This document shows positions 31,695-40,482 of a stretch of 64,000 nucleotides of DNA, piece after piece. The stretch is from Acinetobacter johnsonii CIP 64.6. GTDB taxonomy: Bacteria > Pseudomonadota > Gammaproteobacteria > Pseudomonadales > Moraxellaceae. The position numbers and the translations under genes are program-made. The notes beneath the pieces were generated by a model, which worked only from the letters and a program-made list of their open reading frames with translations, did no database searches and was not told where the DNA came from. The first letter of the stretch is position 1; every line of letters starts with the position of its first letter. The stretch lies in assembly GCF_000368045.1 (NCBI RefSeq), contig NZ_KB849234.1:144204-208203 (forward strand), written 5' to 3'.

Positions 31695-31722
31695 AAAAGC
31701 CTGTAATCACAGGCTTTTTTAA
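31695..31722 (+). terminator. Terminator of the META domain gene
   Basis: AAAAAGCCTGT-AATC-ACAGGCTTTTT followed by further T. Confidence 0.92.
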
Positions 31723-31796
31723 TCTGTAACAGACAACATTGTACTGAACCAATCAGCCCTTATATAAACAGATATAAACACAATTAGGATTTTAAA

Positions 31797-32324
31797 ATGC
31801 AACAAGCACTCTTTGGTGGTGGATGTTTTTGGTGTGTAGAAGCGGTTTATTTAGAGCTTCAGGGCATACATAAAGTGACCAGTGGTTATGCAGGTGGAGA
31901 TACCGATAACCCGACGTATGAAGATATTTGTCGTGGCGATACCAACCACGCCGAAGTTATTTTAGTTGATTTTGATGAAACTCAAATTAGCTATGCTCAG
32001 CTGCTCGATGTGTTTTTTGCCACTCATGATCCGACGACACTCAACCGTCAAGGCAATGATGTCGGCACCCAGTATCGTTCAGTCATTTACTATTTTAATG
32101 ATGCGCAACGTGCTGACGCAGAACAAGCCATTGCCGACTTAAAAGCAGAAGGTCTCGATATTGTGACCGAACTCAGTCCTGTACCAACGTTCTATTCGGC
32201 TGAAAACTATCACCAAAACTTTTACGCTCGCAACCCATCTCAAGGCTATTGCAACTTTGCCATTCCGCCAAAACTGATGAAGCTGCGCTCTAAGTTTCAG
32301 GCTTTATTGAAAGACAGTAAATAA
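31797..32324 (+). CDS. msrA: Peptide methionine-S-sulfoxide reductase MsrA
   Basis: MsrA repairs oxidised methionine in proteins. The 175-residue product begins almost directly with the catalytic motif GGGCFWCVEA (C10 nucleophile, C13), followed by GYAGGDTDNPTYEDICRGDTNHAE and DPTTLNRQGNDVGTQYRSVIYY. The C-terminal part lacks a second domain (no MsrB fusion). ATG follows AGGA. It is transcribed alone and converges with the exbD gene. Confidence 0.95.
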   Translation: MQQALFGGGCFWCVEAVYLELQGIHKVTSGYAGGDTDNPTYEDICRGDTNHAEVILVDFDETQISYAQLLDVFFATHDPTTLNRQGNDVGTQYRSVIYYFNDAQRADAEQAIADLKAEGLDIVTELSPVPTFYSAENYHQNFYARNPSQGYCNFAIPPKLMKLRSKFQALLKDSK

Positions 32325-32339
32325 CTCAATAATTCACCA

Positions 32340-32372
32340 TAAAAAAAGCGACTTCAAGAGTCGCTTTTTTTT
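32340..32372. terminator. Bidirectional terminator between msrA and exbD
   Basis: GCGACT (32348-32353) and AGTCGC (32359-32364) lie between seven A and eight T, so the hairpin works on both strands. Confidence 0.9.
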
Positions 32373-32381
32373 AACATCAAC

Positions 32382-32786
32382 TTAGTTATCGCTTACGAAA
32401 GCAATATCCGCCAGTCCAGCTTCACTCGCACGAGACATGACTTGTGCGACCATATCGTAACGAGATTCTTTATCTGCACGAAGTTGAACCGTTGGCTTGG
32501 TTTCCAACTCACCCGCTTCATTAAAACGCGTTTGTAGTTCTTCCAAGCTAATCACTTGATTATCCCAAGCCACTTCGCCTTTTGCATTAATGCTCACCGT
32601 AATGGCTTTAGGTGGAGGATCTACAATATCAGCCGTCGTTTTTGGTAAAGTTAATGGAATTGATGGGTTGGCAACGGTCGCTGTCACCAAGAAGATGATC
32701 ATCAAAACCAGCATAATATCGATCAGCGGAATGAGGTTCATCTCATTCATGCCAGCATCGTTATCGTCACCCAATTGAAAAGCCAT
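32382..32786 (-). CDS. exbD: ExbD, proton-channel subunit of the TonB system
   Basis: ExbD works with ExbB to turn the proton motive force into TonB movement. The 134-residue product has one membrane helix (about 19-41, NLIPLIDIMLVLMIIFLVTATV) with the key aspartate D23 in it. A periplasmic domain follows with VTVSINAKGEVAWDNQ-like strands and a C-terminal ARASEAGLADIAFV. It is the last gene of tonB-exbB-exbD; its start overlaps the exbB stop by one base. Confidence 0.92.
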   Translation of the reverse strand: MAFQLGDDNDAGMNEMNLIPLIDIMLVLMIIFLVTATVANPSIPLTLPKTTADIVDPPPKAITVSINAKGEVAWDNQVISLEELQTRFNEAGELETKPTVQLRADKESRYDMVAQVMSRASEAGLADIAFVSDN

Positions 32787-33409
32787 TAAGCTTGACCTCC
32801 AACTAAACCTTGTTGAGTCGCTTTACTTTCTACTGCAGCAGGTGCTGAGTCTTGTTGCAACATGGTATCAATGAGCAAGCCGTGTGCTTGGTCTTGAAGC
32901 TCATGTGCCAAAGTACGGTTTACACGTGCACAGATGTTATACGCTAACACCGCAGGAATCGCGACAGCCAAACCTAAACCCGTCATGATCAATGCTTCAC
33001 CCACAGGAGTTGCAACTTGCGCTAAGCCTGCTTGACCACTTTTACCAACAGCAACAAGGGCATGGAAAATTCCCCATACTGTACCGAACAAACCAACGAA
33101 CGGTGCAAGCGATGCAATCGTGCCTAGAACTGAAACACCTTTCTCAGCATTCGCTTTTTCAGCAGAAATTTGACGAAGGAGTGCTTGTTCTGCAACGGCT
33201 TTACGTTGTTCAAAGTTCAAGACAGCAAACTTTGATTTTAACTTAGCTAAAGCTTGTGAAAGTTGAGCATAAGCTTGTTGTTTCAATTGACGTGTACCCA
33301 TGATACGTAAAACAAAGATGGTCCACGTTGCAATCGACATTGCCAACAAGATGAAATACAGTGTTTTACTGACTGCATCAGCATGTTGCCAATAAACTGA
33401 AAAGTTCAT
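32786..33409 (-). CDS. exbB: ExbB, proton-channel subunit of the TonB system
   Basis: ExbB forms the pentameric channel around ExbD. The 207-residue product has three spans: the first near 14-34, the second and third near 95-118 and 138-160, containing LGTIASLAPFVGLFGTVWGIFHAL and GEALIMTGLGLAVAIPAVLAYN, the typical MotA/TolQ/ExbB signature. It is encoded between tonB (19 bp upstream) and exbD (overlapping). Confidence 0.93.
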   Translation of the reverse strand: MNFSVYWQHADAVSKTLYFILLAMSIATWTIFVLRIMGTRQLKQQAYAQLSQALAKLKSKFAVLNFEQRKAVAEQALLRQISAEKANAEKGVSVLGTIASLAPFVGLFGTVWGIFHALVAVGKSGQAGLAQVATPVGEALIMTGLGLAVAIPAVLAYNICARVNRTLAHELQDQAHGLLIDTMLQQDSAPAAVESKATQQGLVGGQA

Positions 33410-33428
33410 ACTCGAACTCCTGATAAAG

Positions 33429-34196
33429 TTAGCGTTTTGTATTCAATTCTAAATCAAATGGTTGCTCAGCCCGAATTGGATAAGCCACACCATTTTCTTT
33501 ATAAGGTTTAAATTTAGCGCCTTTGACAGCTCTTAAAATCTTTTCATCTAAAGCAGGCACACCACTTGAGCGCGTAATACGGGCATTCACAATCGACCCT
33601 TTTTCATTCGCCTCAATCAGCACCACGACTCGACGGTTTTCACCTTGTAAATCTTGATTACTATAAACTGGTTTTGGAGAGCGGCTCCATTGCACACCTG
33701 AACCACCAATCGACACCGACTTCGGTGAAGTATCAGCTGGTGCAGCCTGAGTAACAGGTTTCGCTTGCTCTGGTTGCACGACAGGTTTTTCGACTTTTTT
33801 CTCTGTAATCGTCGTGGTGACTGTCGGTTTTACTGGAGTTTCGGTTGGTTTAACAACCGGTTTAACCACTTCTGCTTTTTTAACTTGTTGAACCTTTTCT
33901 ACCTTTTTCGGTGGAGTCGGTTGTGGTTTTTCCACAATCTTCACTTCCTTCGGCTTAGTCGGTTCCTTTTTCGGTTCTTCTTTCGGCTTAGGCGGTAGCG
34001 GTTTTGGTGGTTCTTGAATTTTAACGAAACGAACCTTCAAGGGTTCTTTTTCAATCGGTTTGAGTTCAGGAGCTTTCATGTGGTTCACTGCCCACAATAC
34101 GCCCATATGGCCCACGACAACCGCGATCAAAGCAGCAAGAACTTTCTTTTTCATCGGGTTGGGAGTCTGCATAGGAGAAATAACTGTTGAACTCAT
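33429..34196 (-). CDS. tonB: TonB energy transducer
   Basis: TonB carries energy from ExbBD to outer-membrane receptors such as the two receptors encoded at 7-12 kb. The 255-residue product has a membrane anchor (about 18-37), a long proline/lysine-rich spacer (about 50-150, repeated KP, EP and PPKP units) and a C-terminal domain (about 165-255) with SPKPVYSNQDLQGENRRVVV, ITRSSGVPALDEKILRAVKG and PFDLELN. It is the first gene of the operon. Confidence 0.93.
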   Translation of the reverse strand: MSSTVISPMQTPNPMKKKVLAALIAVVVGHMGVLWAVNHMKAPELKPIEKEPLKVRFVKIQEPPKPLPPKPKEEPKKEPTKPKEVKIVEKPQPTPPKKVEKVQQVKKAEVVKPVVKPTETPVKPTVTTTITEKKVEKPVVQPEQAKPVTQAAPADTSPKSVSIGGSGVQWSRSPKPVYSNQDLQGENRRVVVLIEANEKGSIVNARITRSSGVPALDEKILRAVKGAKFKPYKENGVAYPIRAEQPFDLELNTKR

Positions 34197-34287
34197 TAAA
34201 ATCGGTGACCTAATTTAAGCGGAGTGGCCACTGGGTTGGTTTCCACTATAACGCTTATCGGTTAGTACAATAAAGTAGCGCAATGAT

Positions 34288-34308
34288 AAATGAGAAGTGT
34301 TTTCATTT
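34288..34308 (-). promoter_or_regulatory. Palindromic element upstream of tonB
   Basis: AAATGAGAA-GTG-TTTTCATTT is a palindrome with one mismatch, about 90 bp before the tonB start. Its position suits an iron regulator, but it agrees with the Fur consensus at only about 8 of 19 positions, so I do not call it a Fur box. Confidence 0.3.
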
Positions 34309-34358
34309 GCAACTATTAATTTGTCACTTTTTATGGTTTTTTCTAATCATACCCAAAC

Positions 34359-34388
34359 AAAAAAGGCATACTTAATGTATGCCTTTTT
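34359..34388 (-). terminator. Terminator of purU
   Basis: AAAAAAGGCATAC and GTATGCCTTTTT around TTAAT, directly behind the purU stop on the minus strand. Confidence 0.9.
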
Positions 34389-34411
34389 CAATCTTGCTTG
34401 CAACCAATTTT

Positions 34412-35278
34412 TTATTGGAAAACGACTGTTTTGTTACCATCAACAATAATACGGTCTTCTAAGTGCCACTTCACTGCACGTGCCAAGACATTACGTTCAA
34501 CATCCTGACCCAATTCACGTAATTGATCAACCGTAAAGTCATGGTTCACACGCTCTACATCCTGCTCAATGATCGGACCTTGATCCAGATCCGCAGTGAC
34601 ATAGTGCGCAGTTGCACCAATGAGTTTTACACCTTTTTCATGCGCTTGCTTATATGGGTTTGCGCCAACAAAAGCAGGTAAGAAAGAATGGTGAATGTTA
34701 ATCACTTTCATTTCCCACTTCTCGACAAATGCTTCATCTAGAATTTGCATATAACGCGCAAGTACCAATAAATCATTGCCTTGCATTAATTCATCAATTT
34801 CAGCATAAGCTTCGCGTTTGTTGTCCTTCGTTACAGGGACAACTTCAAACGGAATGCCAAAGTTCTCAACCGCTTCACGTAAAGTTTCATGGTTAGAAAT
34901 CACTTTGGTAATTTCGCACGGCAAACCACCACGCGCATGACGCCATAACAGCTCAAGTAAGGCGTGGTCTACTTTAGACACTAGAATCCCGACTTTTTTC
35001 ACGTCGCTGACCAGCGCCAAACGCCATTGCATTTCATAACGCTCTGCTACATTTGCAGCAAAAGTTTGAGTGATGCTTTCTTTACGAGACTGTAAATTGT
35101 CTAGTTCAAACTCAACACGCATAAAGTAACGTCCGCCCTGAGCTTCAGTCGCGTATTGATCAAGCGCAGTAATATTCGCGCCTTGATGATACAAAAAGCT
35201 CGATACAGCTTGCACGATCCCTGGCTTATCTTCACAAGTAATCAGTAAACGTGCCGTGTTAGCAGTTGTCATATTCAT
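34412..35278 (-). CDS. purU: Formyltetrahydrofolate deformylase
   Basis: PurU hydrolyses 10-formyl-tetrahydrofolate to formate and tetrahydrofolate and balances one-carbon pools. The 288-residue product has an N-terminal ACT domain (about 8-90, LLITCEDKPGIVQAVSSFLYHQGANI) that senses ligands. A formyltransferase-like catalytic domain follows, with INIHHSFLPAFVGANPY (catalytic N/H), GATAHYVTADLDQGPII and the aspartate in it. Length is typical. It is monocistronic. Confidence 0.95.
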   Translation of the reverse strand: MNMTTANTARLLITCEDKPGIVQAVSSFLYHQGANITALDQYATEAQGGRYFMRVEFELDNLQSRKESITQTFAANVAERYEMQWRLALVSDVKKVGILVSKVDHALLELLWRHARGGLPCEITKVISNHETLREAVENFGIPFEVVPVTKDNKREAYAEIDELMQGNDLLVLARYMQILDEAFVEKWEMKVINIHHSFLPAFVGANPYKQAHEKGVKLIGATAHYVTADLDQGPIIEQDVERVNHDFTVDQLRELGQDVERNVLARAVKWHLEDRIIVDGNKTVVFQ

Positions 35279-35349
35279 GTCAGTTTAAATCAGTAAAATG
35301 AAAATCAAGCCGAGTATTCTAGCGCTTTTTACTCAGCTGTCAAAACACC

Positions 35350-36069
35350 TTATGGCTTATCATCCGATTTAAATGACGCCAAGCTCGAAAACAGTTCAGA
35401 TGGCCCCATCGTATCCAACAAGCGCTCATACGTCTCACGACTTTCACCACGCAAATAGGCCCCTTCTAAGAACACCATTTGACGGAGAGCCTGCCAAACC
35501 CACTTTTCTTCTAATGTATTGGAGTCAGTGATATGACCCGACATATAAAGGAAGTTGGTCCAGTTGGTCAGTACAATCCATAAATTGATAATCAGGGCTT
35601 CAATTTCTGACGACGTCATTTGCATCAGACCGGCATCAACAAAGGCCTGATAGATCTTTTGCCCTTGCTGCATCACTTGCCCTGCAAAACGCGGATACAT
35701 CTTGCGGAAGTCTTCATTGTTTTCAACCAAATGATAGACATCACGGTGTAAAAAGCGATAAGCCCACAACTGGCTGCTCAGCACCTGAAAATAACGAATT
35801 TTATCATTGGCATCTAACAGACGGTCATCCGGCAAAGCCAGCATCTGTAGCGTTTCGCCTTGATACTGTTCCATGAGCTGTTTGATAATTTCACTTTTAT
35901 TGCGAAAGTGATAATACAAATTGCCCGGACTCATATTCAATTCAGCGGCAATATGATTGGTCGTAACAGAACGTTCTCCACGCTCGTTAAAAAGCTGCAA
36001 ACTGAGTTGCAAAATACGTTCTTTGGTTTTCAACGTTTTAGTTTGAGACATCCTAAAATAACCATTCAT
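35350..36069 (-). CDS. TetR/AcrR family transcriptional regulator
   Basis: The product of up to 239 residues has an N-terminal TetR helix-turn-helix (about 17-63): KERILQLSLQLFNERGERSVTTNHIAAELNMSPGNLYYHFRNKSEII. A long helical ligand domain follows. The start is either ATG 36069 or ATG 36051 (MSQTKT...); neither has a clear ribosome binding site. It is divergent from the aldehyde dehydrogenase gene, and a palindrome (36111-36128) lies between them. The simplest reading is local control of the dehydrogenase in response to an aldehyde, alcohol or fatty compound. Confidence 0.88.
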   Translation of the reverse strand: MNGYFRMSQTKTLKTKERILQLSLQLFNERGERSVTTNHIAAELNMSPGNLYYHFRNKSEIIKQLMEQYQGETLQMLALPDDRLLDANDKIRYFQVLSSQLWAYRFLHRDVYHLVENNEDFRKMYPRFAGQVMQQGQKIYQAFVDAGLMQMTSSEIEALIINLWIVLTNWTNFLYMSGHITDSNTLEEKWVWQALRQMVFLEGAYLRGESRETYERLLDTMGPSELFSSLASFKSDDKP

Positions 36070-36102
36070 TCAGTGCATTAGAAGACTAACACATAAAGTA
36101 AC

Positions 36103-36131
36103 TTGACTAATTAGAGCAATTACTCTAAAAA
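36103..36131 (+). promoter_or_regulatory. Operator/promoter between tetR-type gene and aldehyde dehydrogenase gene
   Basis: TTAGAG-CAATTA-CTCTAA (36111-36128) is a perfect 6-bp palindrome with a 6-base centre. It lies between a -35-like TTGACT (36103-36108) and an AT-rich -10 position (36126-36131) of a rightward promoter. This is the place where a TetR repressor usually binds. Confidence 0.5.
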
Positions 36132-36167
36132 TTAAACATAAATTGAAATTTGAAATGGTAGTGCGGC

Positions 36168-37616
36168 ATGAACAGTCAAACAAAAACAACTTCATTGACA
36201 CCACATTCTTATGATATTCAGCACCTACATGATGTGCTTGAACAGCAAAAGCACGCTTATTTACGCTATCCATTGCCAACCGCAAAAGAGCGTATTGACC
36301 GTTTGGCACGACTTAAGCGTATCTTAGTTAAGTATCAAGATCAATTTGCAGAGGCAATTAATCAAGACTACGGCAACCGTTCCACCAGTGAAACCAAAAT
36401 TGGGGAATTACTCACCTGCCTTGAACACATTAAATATTATAGCAAGCATTTAACCACGTGGATGAAACCCTCGAAACGTCACGTTTCAATCATTCACCAA
36501 CCGGCTAAAGCATGGGTGCAATATCAACCTTTAGGTGTGATCGGCATTATTACCCCATGGAACTATCCTTTATTACTCTCGATTGGACCCTTAATTTGTG
36601 CTTTGGCGGCAGGTAACCATGCCATGATCAAAATTTCCAGTTCATCGAGCAACTTTGGTCGCATCCTTGAAAAAGCGCTCTCCGAAGCCTTTCCTCAAGA
36701 ATTAGTTTCCGTGACCAATGGCGGTGGCGCGATCTCGGATGCCTTTTGTCGTCTGGCTTTTGACAAACTGATTTTCACAGGTTCAACCAATGTCGGTAAA
36801 ACCGTCATGTCTGCTGCGGCAGAGAACCTCGTTCCATTGATCCTCGAACTTGGCGGAAAATCACCAGTATTAGTACATCCTTCTATTCATTTACGGGATG
36901 TTGCGCAGCGGATTGCTGCAGGAAAACTGTGGAATGCAGGTCAAACCTGTGTGGCACCCGACTATATGTTCTTGCCCAAAGGTAAAACTGCCGAGTTCAT
37001 TGAGCACTTCCGCGAGTGTGTGGAAGAGATGTATCCCGACATTCTGCATAATCCAGACTACACCTCGATTATTAATGACCGCCAATACAACCGCTTACAA
37101 GGTTATCTTGAAAATGCACGCGAGCATGGAGCGCAGGTAGTTGAAATCAACCCAGCCCATGAAACCTTCTCCGATACACGCAAAGTGCCCCCTACACTGT
37201 TAACTGGGGTCACACCTGACATGCGTATTATGCAAGAGGAAATCTTTGGGCCACTGCTACCGATCATGGAATATGATCAAATAGACGATGTTATCGAGTT
37301 TATTAATAGCCGTCCGCGTCCACTTGCATTATACTACTTCGACTTTGATCAGGCGCGTGCAGATTATGTTGCACAGCGTACTCATTCAGGGCATTTCGGA
37401 CAAAACACGGTTTTGACCCATGTCGCACAAGACGATTTACCATTTGGTGGCGTTGGTGCATCAGGTATGGGGAAATATCATGGTCCAGAAGGTTTCTTCA
37501 GTTTGTCGCATGAACGGTCAGTGATGTCGAATCCCAAGTTATATAGCTTGAAATTCATTCTCCCACCGTTTAACAAACCAATTCACAAGTTGATTTCAAA
37601 GACCCTTCTTCGCTAA
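36168..37616 (+). CDS. Coniferyl-aldehyde-dehydrogenase-type NAD(P)-dependent aldehyde dehydrogenase
   Basis: The enzyme oxidises an aldehyde to the acid. The 482-residue product shows the superfamily parts in order: PLGVIGIITPWNYPLLLSIGP (cofactor), FTGSTNVGKTVM, the general base glutamate in LILELGGKSP, the catalytic cysteine in NAGQTCVAPDY and EEIFGPLLP. The closest named group is coniferyl aldehyde dehydrogenase (CalB), which in Acinetobacter includes long-chain aldehyde dehydrogenases, so the substrate is open. The C-terminal hydrophobic tail (LKFILPPFNKPIHKLI) could touch membranes. It is divergent from a TetR regulator. Confidence 0.88.
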   Translation: MNSQTKTTSLTPHSYDIQHLHDVLEQQKHAYLRYPLPTAKERIDRLARLKRILVKYQDQFAEAINQDYGNRSTSETKIGELLTCLEHIKYYSKHLTTWMKPSKRHVSIIHQPAKAWVQYQPLGVIGIITPWNYPLLLSIGPLICALAAGNHAMIKISSSSSNFGRILEKALSEAFPQELVSVTNGGGAISDAFCRLAFDKLIFTGSTNVGKTVMSAAAENLVPLILELGGKSPVLVHPSIHLRDVAQRIAAGKLWNAGQTCVAPDYMFLPKGKTAEFIEHFRECVEEMYPDILHNPDYTSIINDRQYNRLQGYLENAREHGAQVVEINPAHETFSDTRKVPPTLLTGVTPDMRIMQEEIFGPLLPIMEYDQIDDVIEFINSRPRPLALYYFDFDQARADYVAQRTHSGHFGQNTVLTHVAQDDLPFGGVGASGMGKYHGPEGFFSLSHERSVMSNPKLYSLKFILPPFNKPIHKLISKTLLR

Positions 37617-37775
37617 ATGATCAAGGCATGACCTATCGCACGGGTTCATGCCTAGTTTTAATGAAAATCGCTTGTCTTTTAAGCGCATTTTTGGTATAAA
37701 ACGCCCCTTGAATGATTTCATCCGTTTACTTAATAACTAGCGCACAATCGGTGCTGTCTAGCAATGGAGTTCACC

Positions 37776-38012
37776 ATGTCTAAGGTTTGCCAAGTTACCG
37801 GCAAGCGTCCAGTCGTTGGCAACAACGTCTCGCACGCCAATAACAAAACCAAACGCCGGTTCGAGCCGAACCTGCATCACCACCGTTTCTGGTTAGAAAG
37901 CGAAAAACGTTTCGTACGTCTTCGTCTAACTACAAAAGGTATGCGTATTATCGACAAATTGGGCATCGAGAAGGTTGTTGCTGACCTACGTGCTCAAGGT
38001 CAAAAGATCTAA
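37776..38012 (+). CDS. rpmB: 50S ribosomal protein L28
   Basis: The 78-residue basic protein starts MSKVCQVTGKRPVVGNNVSHANNKTKRRF and contains HHHRFWLESEKRFVRLRLTTKGMRIIDK, the normal L28 pattern. ATG 37776 follows GGAG at 6 bases. It is paired with rpmG, 12 bp downstream, the usual two-gene operon. Confidence 0.97.
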   Translation: MSKVCQVTGKRPVVGNNVSHANNKTKRRFEPNLHHHRFWLESEKRFVRLRLTTKGMRIIDKLGIEKVVADLRAQGQKI

Positions 38013-38024
38013 GGAGTCTGAACC

Positions 38025-38180
38025 ATGCGTGATAAAATTCGCCTAGTTTCTACTGCTGGTACAGGTTATTTCTATACCACAACTAAGAACAAACGTACTA
38101 TGCCGGAAAAAATGGAAATCAAAAAATTTGATCCAAAAATCCGTCAACACGTAATCTTCAAAGAAGCTAAAATTAAATAA
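38025..38180 (+). CDS. rpmG: 50S ribosomal protein L33
   Basis: The 51-residue product MRDKIRLVSTAGTGYFYTTT... ends in IKKFDPKIRQHVIFKEAKIK and is a full-length L33. It has no zinc-binding CxxC pairs, so it is the zinc-free type. AAGGAG lies 8 bases upstream. A strong terminator follows. Confidence 0.97.
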   Translation: MRDKIRLVSTAGTGYFYTTTKNKRTMPEKMEIKKFDPKIRQHVIFKEAKIK

Positions 38181-38194
38181 TTTTAGTTTTTTGG

Positions 38195-38227
38195 AAAAAA
38201 CGACCTGCTTTAGGTCGTTTTTTTTTT
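38195..38227 (+). terminator. Terminator of rpmB-rpmG
   Basis: ACGACCT (38200-38206) and AGGTCGT (38212-38218) with flanking A and a run of nine or more T. Confidence 0.93.
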
Positions 38228-38325
38228 GCTTTTTTTTCGTTCGACTTGTTAAACTTTTAATCTCTTTTGGCACCATTTGTGCTTTGCTTCTTTTTCACCC
38301 TTAACTTTTGCTTAAGGAGTTTTTA

Positions 38326-40041
38326 GTGCCTCATGACGTAGATCTCATTATATTACTTGCTGTCGGTTTTGGGCTTGCGCTCATTTTCGGCTATCTTGCC
38401 GTACGCTTACGCCTTCCCCCACTCATTGGTTATCTGATTGCGGGTATCATTATTAGTCCCAATACCCCTGGTATTGTCGCGGACATTCATCTGGCGAACC
38501 AATTGGCTGAACTTGGGGTCATGTTCCTCATGTTTGGTGTGGGCATGCATTTTTCCCTCAATGACTTATTACAAGTTCGACGCATCGCATTGCCTGGTGC
38601 TATTTTACAAATTGCTGTCGCGACCCTGCTCGGAATAGGCGTCAGTATGATCTGGGGATGGAGTTTTGGCTCTGCCTTGGTCTTCGGCTTAAGCCTGTCT
38701 TGTGCCAGTACAGTGGTATTACTCAAAGCACTGGGAGACCGTGGTCTACTCAATTCAGTCAACGGTAAAATTGCCGTAGGTTGGCTCTTAGTTGAAGATC
38801 TGGTCATGGTCTTGGTACTGGTACTCTTACCCGCAACAGCAGCTCTACTCGGTGGAGAAGCCCTTACAGGCAGTACTGATGACAACATTTGGCTTACCTT
38901 AGGCATCACCTTACTTAAAGTCGTAGGCTTCATCGCTTTTATGCTGATCATCGGGAAACGTCTCGTTCCAATGATCATGCAATTTGTCGCTCGCCTTGGT
39001 TCGCGTGAACTATTTACCTTAACCGTGGTGGCTGCTGCGGTCTCAATCGCCTTTGGCGCGTACAAAATTTTCGGTGTTTCCATGGCACTGGGCGCTTTCT
39101 TTGCCGGGATGGTCGTTAAAGAGTCTGACTTTAGCCATCGAGCCGAAGAAGAGACTCTCCCTCTACGTGAAATTTTTGCCATTTTGTTCTTTGTTGCAGT
39201 TGGCATGTTATTTGACCCACGCATCTTAGTGGAACAACCTGTGCATGTGCTTGCAGTCGTTGCAATTATTATGGTCGGCAAAACCATTGCCGCTATGGCA
39301 CTGGTGCTCTTTTTCCGCTACCCCATCAATACGGCACTCACCGTCGGTGCTTCACTGGCACAAATTGGTGAGTTTTCCTTCATCTTAGCCACTCTCGGGG
39401 TTTCACTTAAACTCTTGTCCCTAGAAGGGCAAAACCTAATTTTGGCAGGAGCACTCATCTCCATCACCTTAAACAGCTTTGTGTTCTCCGCAATTGAGCC
39501 TGTACAACGCTGGATTCGTGAGCGCTCGCATCTAGCACGCTTACTGGAGCGTAGTGGTGACCCACTGGCAATGCTGCCGGATGAAGTTTCACAAGACTAC
39601 TTACGTGATCAAGTGGTAATAGTTGGGCATGGTGAAGTGGGGCGTCGAATTACCAAACAATTGATGGCCGAAGACATTAAAGTGGTGATTGCGGAAGAAA
39701 ACCGTGAAATTGTAGAAAACCTGCGTGAAAAAGGCATTGCGGCTGTTTCTGGGATGGCGACAGACCCTGGCGTACTGATTCAAGCCCATATTCAACATGC
39801 GCGCCTGTTGGTACTTTCCCCGATGGATATTTTAGATATTCATAAAATCGTGGATATTGCCAAAACCCTCAATCCTGAGATTCAGGTCTTAGTATGTGCT
39901 GAAAGCAAAGAAGAAGCCGAAGTGATTCGCCGCGATCAAATTGGTGAAGTTTATTTTGCAAAAGAGGAAATGGCGAAAAATATGAGCAATCATATTTTAA
40001 ATCAAATTCAAATTGCACATCATCAAGCACCCACCCACTAA
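38326..40041 (+). CDS. CPA2 family cation:proton antiporter with RCK domain (YbaL/KefB type)
   Basis: This is an inner-membrane K+ or Na+/H+ exchanger. The 571-residue product has about 12 spans (1-395) with LIGYLIAGIIISP, ELGVMFLMFGVGMHF, a central VEDLVMVL motif and GASLAQIGEFSFILA. A cytoplasmic TrkA_N nucleotide-binding domain follows (about 415-540) with VVIVGHGEVGRRI and an acidic strand end. GTG at 38326 is the start, because AAGGAG lies 6 bases before it; the longer frame from TTG 38308 would translate this very ribosome binding site. YbaL-like by domain order; no KefF-type partner is adjacent. Confidence 0.88.
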   Translation: MPHDVDLIILLAVGFGLALIFGYLAVRLRLPPLIGYLIAGIIISPNTPGIVADIHLANQLAELGVMFLMFGVGMHFSLNDLLQVRRIALPGAILQIAVATLLGIGVSMIWGWSFGSALVFGLSLSCASTVVLLKALGDRGLLNSVNGKIAVGWLLVEDLVMVLVLVLLPATAALLGGEALTGSTDDNIWLTLGITLLKVVGFIAFMLIIGKRLVPMIMQFVARLGSRELFTLTVVAAAVSIAFGAYKIFGVSMALGAFFAGMVVKESDFSHRAEEETLPLREIFAILFFVAVGMLFDPRILVEQPVHVLAVVAIIMVGKTIAAMALVLFFRYPINTALTVGASLAQIGEFSFILATLGVSLKLLSLEGQNLILAGALISITLNSFVFSAIEPVQRWIRERSHLARLLERSGDPLAMLPDEVSQDYLRDQVVIVGHGEVGRRITKQLMAEDIKVVIAEENREIVENLREKGIAAVSGMATDPGVLIQAHIQHARLLVLSPMDILDIHKIVDIAKTLNPEIQVLVCAESKEEAEVIRRDQIGEVYFAKEEMAKNMSNHILNQIQIAHHQAPTH

Positions 40042-40059
40042 GGAACAAACACTGGATAC

Positions 40060-40090
40060 AAAAAAACGCACTGTTCAGTGCGTTTTTTCT
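40060..40090. terminator. Bidirectional terminator
   Basis: AAAAAACGCACTG-TT-CAGTGCGTTTTTT serves the antiporter gene and the convergent 92-residue gene. Confidence 0.92.
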
Positions 40091-40098
40091 TATTCGAC

Positions 40099-40377
40099 TT
40101 AGCTGAAGAACTGTGGCTTTTCGTCCACCACTTCAGCCTGCCATTCGCCCACTTGTTTTTCAAGTAAGCCGTATAAAGCCGCTTGCACCATCTGCTGAGC
40201 AACGACTGTTGTCTGGTCGCCCAATAATGCTTTGAGCTCTTCATTAAACTGGATCGTGACTAAAGGTGCACTCTCCGAACCTGCGTTACGTAGTGCGAGC
40301 TCACCACCTTCAAGTTGAACCAATTCTAAAATGGCTTCTTGATTTCCAAATAATTCTTTCAATTGTTCTATAGACAT
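40099..40377 (-). CDS. Conserved small acidic hypothetical protein
   Basis: This is a 92-residue soluble, acidic protein without signal or membrane segment, predicted from its pattern to be mostly alpha/beta (IEQLKELFG, ELALRNAG, LVTIQFNEELKALLG, VAQQMVQAALYGLLEK). An upstream GAGG-type ribosome binding site (AGGAAAT before ATG) supports the start. I do not recognise the family. It lies between the antiporter and another small gene of the same strand. Confidence 0.65.
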   Translation of the reverse strand: MSIEQLKELFGNQEAILELVQLEGGELALRNAGSESAPLVTIQFNEELKALLGDQTTVVAQQMVQAALYGLLEKQVGEWQAEVVDEKPQFFS

Positions 40378-40482
40378 ATTTCCTCCATGTTCAACATGGT
40401 GGCAAAGGCAGTTGCACTTTGCTTCGCTTAGACTTATTGATATAAGGACAAATTTTCAAACTTCAAGCGCTGGTCATCGCTT

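Noticed and set aside
34288..34308. Fur box before tonB
   Set aside because: The palindrome agrees with the Fur consensus at only about 8 of 19 positions; kept as an unassigned element.
38487..39287. 266-residue minus-strand frame inside the antiporter gene
   Set aside because: Low-complexity Thr/Ser/Lys composition typical of the complement of a membrane-protein gene, and it lies wholly inside a recognised gene.
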